Shown one piece after another: positions 53,660-57,890 of a stretch of 57,890 nt of DNA. This DNA is from an uncultured Eisenbergiella sp. (GTDB lineage: Bacteria; Bacillota; Clostridia; Lachnospirales; Lachnospiraceae), in the NCBI GenBank assembly GCA_947631815.1, contig CANRMT010000003.1, forward strand, positions 1 to 57,890, in the 5' to 3' direction. The position numbers were made by a program, and so were the translations under genes. How positions within the stretch are numbered: the first letter of the stretch is position 1; each line of letters starts with the position of its first letter. The notes below the pieces were generated by a model. It had not been told where the DNA came from. It saw only the letters and a program-made list of their open reading frames with translations, and searched no databases.

Positions 53660-53905
53660 AAAATCTCTCCCCCGTCCGCATCATCTGCAAAACACACCTG
53701 CCGACCAACAAAAGCAAACCTGTACCAAGTCCCAGAAGGAATTACTGTAAATGATTGATAATACGGTTCTCCCAATCCCCAAAAACGCATAGACCATAGA
53801 AAGATTAACGGCAGTTTTGACATTTCTACGGGCTTTTTCCTAAATATCAGATATACTCTGGAAGAATTCCTGATTCATTGAAAATGTCAATTCGTTTTTG
53901 TCCAT
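53656..53905 (-). pseudogene. Gene-remnant scar between mod and res; N-terminal piece resembles DUF1016/YhcG
   Basis: Manual minus-strand translation MDKNELTFSMNQEFFQSISDI*EKARRNVKTAVNLSMVYAFLGIGR; a second frame continues ...LGEPYYQSFTVIPSGTWYRFAFVGRQVCFADDADGGEIL* and stops in an ATGA overlap with res. Confidence 0.55.
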
Positions 53906-53914
53906 CGTTGCTTT

Positions 53915-55795
53915 CTAGATTACCTTGAGTCTTGTATCCGGCGCCAACATTTTGAATATTTCGCCGACATTGATTTTTGCAGGACTGCCATTAAAACTAC
54001 TGTCTCGAAAAACCGCCCGTAAAGGCTGTCGCTTGGCAATCTCTCTAATCACGGAATCCGGAATGTTTTCATCAAAACACGCGATTAAATCGCCGTCATT
54101 ATAGTTATGAACCATGCATCCCTCTATTTGCTCTGAGGTGTAAAGCAAGGACAAAGGAAGTCCCCACTCTAGCAGACAGCCAAAAAGCAAATCTAATGAA
54201 GTACGGTCCGGCTTGATATTGTTTTCCATCATGGCCAGCATATCCTGAGTATAGTCCCCTGCGGCATAATATACGTCATTCATATTGCTCTCATCTAATT
54301 TAAAAACACGGAACCCGCCATCGAAATCAGCATCAGGGTACTCCGCAGCAATTTTCTTTGCTGCACGTCGGATACGTTCCTTCCCAATATCACAAATAGT
54401 TCTATATCCTGCTTTAAATGCCTCACTCCTTTCATCACACTTCTCAGGAATCTGAATCATTATAAATTTACGATGTCCGCTATCCTCTGCATTTGCTTGC
54501 ATAACAGCTTGAGCCGTAGTTCCTGATCCGGAAAAGAAATCAAGCACTATAGCTTCATCCGAAGTAAAATTAAGCATTCTTCTAATAGTTGTTGATAACT
54601 TTGCTGTATCAAAAACCTTTGTATCAAACAGCGCATTGATTTCTGATGACGAACCCACTAAGAGATCCATCCATGAACTATTTAATAATGTTGTGTTAGT
54701 TGGCGGAATATAATGCTCAGGTTTCCCATTCGCAGATAAACGAAGCAGGTCTGTTCCTTTAGGCTGCTTTTCGTACCATCGATCTATTTGCTCCTGGCTG
54801 GGGTTAACATTACCTACCTCTATAATCATTTTCTGATAGTTGCTGACCGCGATATCACTTCTTTCCTTACTCCAACGCCATTGGCCGGATTCAGGTGTTA
54901 TCCCCAGCAAAGGATACCTCATTGTTGGTCTATCGGTACCTCTCCAATGATTATTCCACGTCCCGCCTCTAACCTCATCTAATGTTTTTTCTTGCCGTGG
55001 GAATCTATATGTTGAAATCTTACTATACAGTAGAATGTATTCAAAATCCTTCCCCAACTTGTCCCATGTATCAAACTGCGCCTGAACAGATTTTGCGCCG
55101 CGCCTAATAACAATTTGGTTTCTGAAATTATCAGCGCCAAAAACCTCATCACACATTTTTTTCAGATTGTCGACTTCCTCATCACCTATTGATATAAATA
55201 TAAGACCATCATCCGATAAAAGGTTCCTGGATAAAATTAAACGAGAATAAATCATTGAGCACCAGTCTGAATGAAATCTTCCATTAGAATCTGTGTTTCT
55301 GTACATCCTATTGCCTTCAGAATCCACATATCTATTCTCAGCATTCCAGTTTTCAACAGACATCTTAAAGTCATCTATGTAAACAAAATCATTTCCTGTA
55401 TTATATGGAGGATCAATATAAATAAGCTTTACTGTGCCTAAATAACTTTCCTGAAGAAGCTTCAACACTTCAAGATTATCGCCCTCTATATATAGGTTCT
55501 CCGTTGTTTTCCAGTTTACACTTTCATTTGGAAATGGTCTCAAAGTTTTCTTAATTGGCTTATTAGCCTCTATAATTGAAGCTTTTTTCCCTACCCATGA
55601 AAATTCATAAGCTTCCTCATTATCAATAACTTCTTCTGAAAGCATTTGTTTCAACATTTCAAAATTGATTCCCTCTTTTAGGGACCCTTTTGAATCAATA
55701 GACTCAGTAATACAATTCGGGAAAATTCTTTTTATTTTTTCAATGTTTTTTTTTGTCAGGTTTTCTGATTCCATCTTCATCTTTTCCACGGTCAT
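53915..55795 (-). CDS. mod: Type III DNA methyltransferase (site-specific adenine-N6) subunit M
   Basis: 626 aa; LIYIDPPYNTGNDFVY (DPPY), AIVLDFFSGSGTTAQAVMQAN. Confidence 0.95.
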   Translation of the reverse strand: MTVEKMKMESENLTKKNIEKIKRIFPNCITESIDSKGSLKEGINFEMLKQMLSEEVIDNEEAYEFSWVGKKASIIEANKPIKKTLRPFPNESVNWKTTENLYIEGDNLEVLKLLQESYLGTVKLIYIDPPYNTGNDFVYIDDFKMSVENWNAENRYVDSEGNRMYRNTDSNGRFHSDWCSMIYSRLILSRNLLSDDGLIFISIGDEEVDNLKKMCDEVFGADNFRNQIVIRRGAKSVQAQFDTWDKLGKDFEYILLYSKISTYRFPRQEKTLDEVRGGTWNNHWRGTDRPTMRYPLLGITPESGQWRWSKERSDIAVSNYQKMIIEVGNVNPSQEQIDRWYEKQPKGTDLLRLSANGKPEHYIPPTNTTLLNSSWMDLLVGSSSEINALFDTKVFDTAKLSTTIRRMLNFTSDEAIVLDFFSGSGTTAQAVMQANAEDSGHRKFIMIQIPEKCDERSEAFKAGYRTICDIGKERIRRAAKKIAAEYPDADFDGGFRVFKLDESNMNDVYYAAGDYTQDMLAMMENNIKPDRTSLDLLFGCLLEWGLPLSLLYTSEQIEGCMVHNYNDGDLIACFDENIPDSVIREIAKRQPLRAVFRDSSFNGSPAKINVGEIFKMLAPDTRLKVI

Positions 55796-55810
55796 TCTCC
55801 TTTTTGCATA

Positions 55811-56389
55811 TTATTTCTCATCTCCTAATAATTCCTTAATTTTGTTCAAATAACACAATGTCGCTTTTGAATATTCATACTTTGTTTTACTATGCCACTC
55901 TAAATATTCCAAATCTATCTTATATATATATTCTATGCATTCATTGGCATGTCTCCCTTTTTTTAATTTTATTTTTCCTAATTCGTCAACTGATTTCTTT
56001 TCATATATTTCTTTAATAAGTTCTTCTTTTGGCCTTAAACATCGATTATTCAATTCAACAAACCATTTAGAAAATGTCTCCATTGTGTGTTTGGTTTTAA
56101 TTTCTTTTGTAATCCCCTTTTCATCCATGTCTTCAACTTCTATCACCAGTACTTGATCAGCATACTTTGTATTATTTTCAGCATAATTCACCAAATATAA
56201 TGTGGCATTAAAATCTTGTTTTGCTCGCCATAACGATAAAAATTTACTTGCATTCTTATCCCAATAATTATTTGGATGACTTGAATATGGCGTTACGGTT
56301 TGATTCTCCTCACATTTAAGTAATTCAATAGGCGTTTGCGAAACGCCGCAAGCCGCATAAATACGGCATTTTTTGTTACTCAAAAACAA
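55811..56389 (-). CDS. Uncharacterised type III R-M-associated protein, possibly 5'-altered by the adjacent IS
   Basis: 192-aa ORF directly upstream of mod on the same strand; N-terminus lies next to the transposase upstream region. Confidence 0.6.
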   Translation of the reverse strand: MFLSNKKCRIYAACGVSQTPIELLKCEENQTVTPYSSHPNNYWDKNASKFLSLWRAKQDFNATLYLVNYAENNTKYADQVLVIEVEDMDEKGITKEIKTKHTMETFSKWFVELNNRCLRPKEELIKEIYEKKSVDELGKIKLKKGRHANECIEYIYKIDLEYLEWHSKTKYEYSKATLCYLNKIKELLGDEK

Positions 56390-57890
56390 ATAACTCCTCT
56401 CTGGATATGGTATAATAGAGTTGTCCAGAAACTATAAACCATACACCTAGGAAAGGAGTTATTCTGATACCTATGATACCATATAAACAGCTTTCTTTGG
56501 CAGATATTTTTCAGGATTGCCAGGATAAATTTGATAATGACAAACCTGCGTTTCTGTCTCTATTAGAAGAACATATCGATCTTGACGAAATGATTCCGCT
56601 CTCTTTTCGTAATCATTTCTATGCATCTACGGGCAGATCCCGTAAATACCCTTTACATGCTTTCTTGTGGGCGCTGATCATCCAGCGTATTTTCTCTATC
56701 CCTACCGATCAGCTCCTCCTGACTTTTCTCGCTTACTCGAAACCACTTCGTGAGTTCTGTGGTTTTTCCAAAGTCCCGGATGCTTCCAAGATCACCCGTT
56801 TCAAACAGGACTTTTTAGATGATCTGCAGCTCGTATTCGAGAACCTTGTTGATGTTACCGAACCCATCTGCAAGGCTATTGACTCTGCTAAGGCCGACAT
56901 GTCCATCTTTGATTCTTCCGGCATTGAAGCCTTCGTTACTGAAAATAATCCAAAGTACGCTAACAGAATCATTAAGCAGCTTAAGGCATATGCGAAAGCT
57001 CAGGGCTTTGATAATTCTTTTGATCCTTATAAGGCTGCCTATGGTTCCATGCCTGCTCATGCTTCTGCTAATCCTGAGATAAAACAGTTATATATCAATG
57101 GTCATTTCTGCTATGTCTTCAAGTTTGGCATTGTTACCAATGGTCTTGGCATCATCCGTCATATTTCTTTCTATAATAAAGACTTTATAACCTCTCATCC
57201 CGACATCGTTGTCAGTAAGAAATCCGATTCCCCTGACGAGGATAAGTCTGTTCATGATTCAAAGCTGCTTATCCCCACCCTCAGAGATTTCTTTGCCAAA
57301 CATCCATTGATCAATCCGAAAGTCTTTCTCGGTGATGCCGCCTTTGATACGCTTCCGCTTTACAAAGACCTGCTGACCGGTGATACCTTTGGCATGGGAA
57401 AACATTTCCACTCTGCTTACATACCTCTCAATAAGCGCTCCTCACTGGCGGATCATGAATCTTTTATCAATGAAGACGGTATCCCCTGCTGTCCCAATGA
57501 CCCGTCTCTTTTACTAAAGAAAGAGGGAAATCATACGGCTTTCCTTAAAAATGGTATCGCCCGGCAAAAGTTCATCTGCCCTTTAACCACATGGGATAAA
57601 TGCGGCGATGGAAAATACCGCCGTATTTGTCATTGCGAACATCCCTGCACTTCTTCCGTTTCAGGCAGAATGGTTTATGTTTATCCCGAAAAAAATCTTC
57701 GTGCTTATCCCGGAACTCTCCGCGGTACGGATGAATGGGATAATACCTACAAAACACGTGCCGTTGTGGAAAGGAATATCAACCATATCAAGGAGAATCT
57801 CTGCCTTGCAGGCCGCCGCACTCAGAATGAGAAAACCCTGCATGCGGATTTGATTCTGGCAGGCATCACTCAACTGATAACCGTCGTTCT
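56390..57890 (+). mobile_element. Insertion sequence, IS1182-like, partial (cut by window end; left boundary approximate)
   Basis: Transposase ORF runs to the window end; promoter TGGTATAAT near 56408-56416 and RBS AAAGGAG upstream. Confidence 0.6.
56473..57890 (+). CDS. DDE transposase (IS1182-like), 3' truncated by the window edge
   Basis: Manual translation MIPYKQLSLADIFQDCQDKFDNDKPAFLSLLEEHIDLDEMIPLSFRNHFYASTGRSRKYPLHAFLWALIIQRIFSIPTDQLLLTFLAYSKPLREFCGFSKVPDASKITRFKQDF... open to 57890; absent from the ORF track, which lists only short ORFs in this interval. Confidence 0.85.
   Translation, partial: MIPYKQLSLADIFQDCQDKFDNDKPAFLSLLEEHIDLDEMIPLSFRNHFYASTGRSRKYPLHAFLWALIIQRIFSIPTDQLLLTFLAYSKPLREFCGFSKVPDASKITRFKQDFLDDLQLVFENLVDVTEPICKAIDSAKADMSIFDSSGIEAFVTENNPKYANRIIKQLKAYAKAQGFDNSFDPYKAAYGSMPAHASANPEIKQLYINGHFCYVFKFGIVTNGLGIIRHISFYNKDFITSHPDIVVSKKSDSPDEDKSVHDSKLLIPTLRDFFAKHPLINPKVFLGDAAFDTLPLYKDLLTGDTFGMGKHFHSAYIPLNKRSSLADHESFINEDGIPCCPNDPSLLLKKEGNHTAFLKNGIARQKFICPLTTWDKCGDGKYRRICHCEHPCTSSVSGRMVYVYPEKNLRAYPGTLRGTDEWDNTYKTRAVVERNINHIKENLCLAGRRTQNEKTLHADLILAGITQLITVV

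Overview
Genomic window from a GC-rich Firmicute, probably Lachnospiraceae/Clostridia-like (inferred from gene content). Almost all real genes are on the minus strand. (1) About 1.7-20 kb carries the conserved transcription/translation cluster, read on the minus strand: rpmG-secE-nusG-rplK-rplA-[capA-like]-rplJ-rplL-rpoB-rpoC-rpsL-rpsG-fusA-tuf. A CapA-family gene sits between rplA and rplJ, an L10 leader with its own promoter precedes rplJ, and RpoC ends in an 18-bp-period acidic repeat tail. (2) About 20-50 kb is accessory: glf, MBL hydrolase, a CotH/DUF4956/VTC operon, a Ser/Thr kinase with divergent HTH gene, an uncharacterised two-gene membrane operon, cls, esterase, trpS, lipoprotein, heterodimeric ABC exporter, small HTH genes, AGE epimerase, a glycosidase-like protein, an acyltransferase and a BspA-like LRR lipoprotein. 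(3) About 50.6-57.9 kb is AT-rich: a type III R-M operon (res, mod, upstream 192-aa gene) with a gene-remnant scar between mod and res, and a transposase cut by the window end that is absent from the ORF track. Most interesting observations: a shared promoter architecture (ATTGTATGCTGnnnGCnnACC-N17-TATAMT, containing GTATGC-N5-GCnnAC) found three times, twice in tandem before the unknown two-gene operon and once before the VTC/DUF4956/CotH operon, suggesting one regulon; and a family of large palindromic intergenic elements (two copies with a shared core), one flanked by exact 35-bp-period tandem repeats. All calls come from reading the sequence and the supplied translations; no database search was run.
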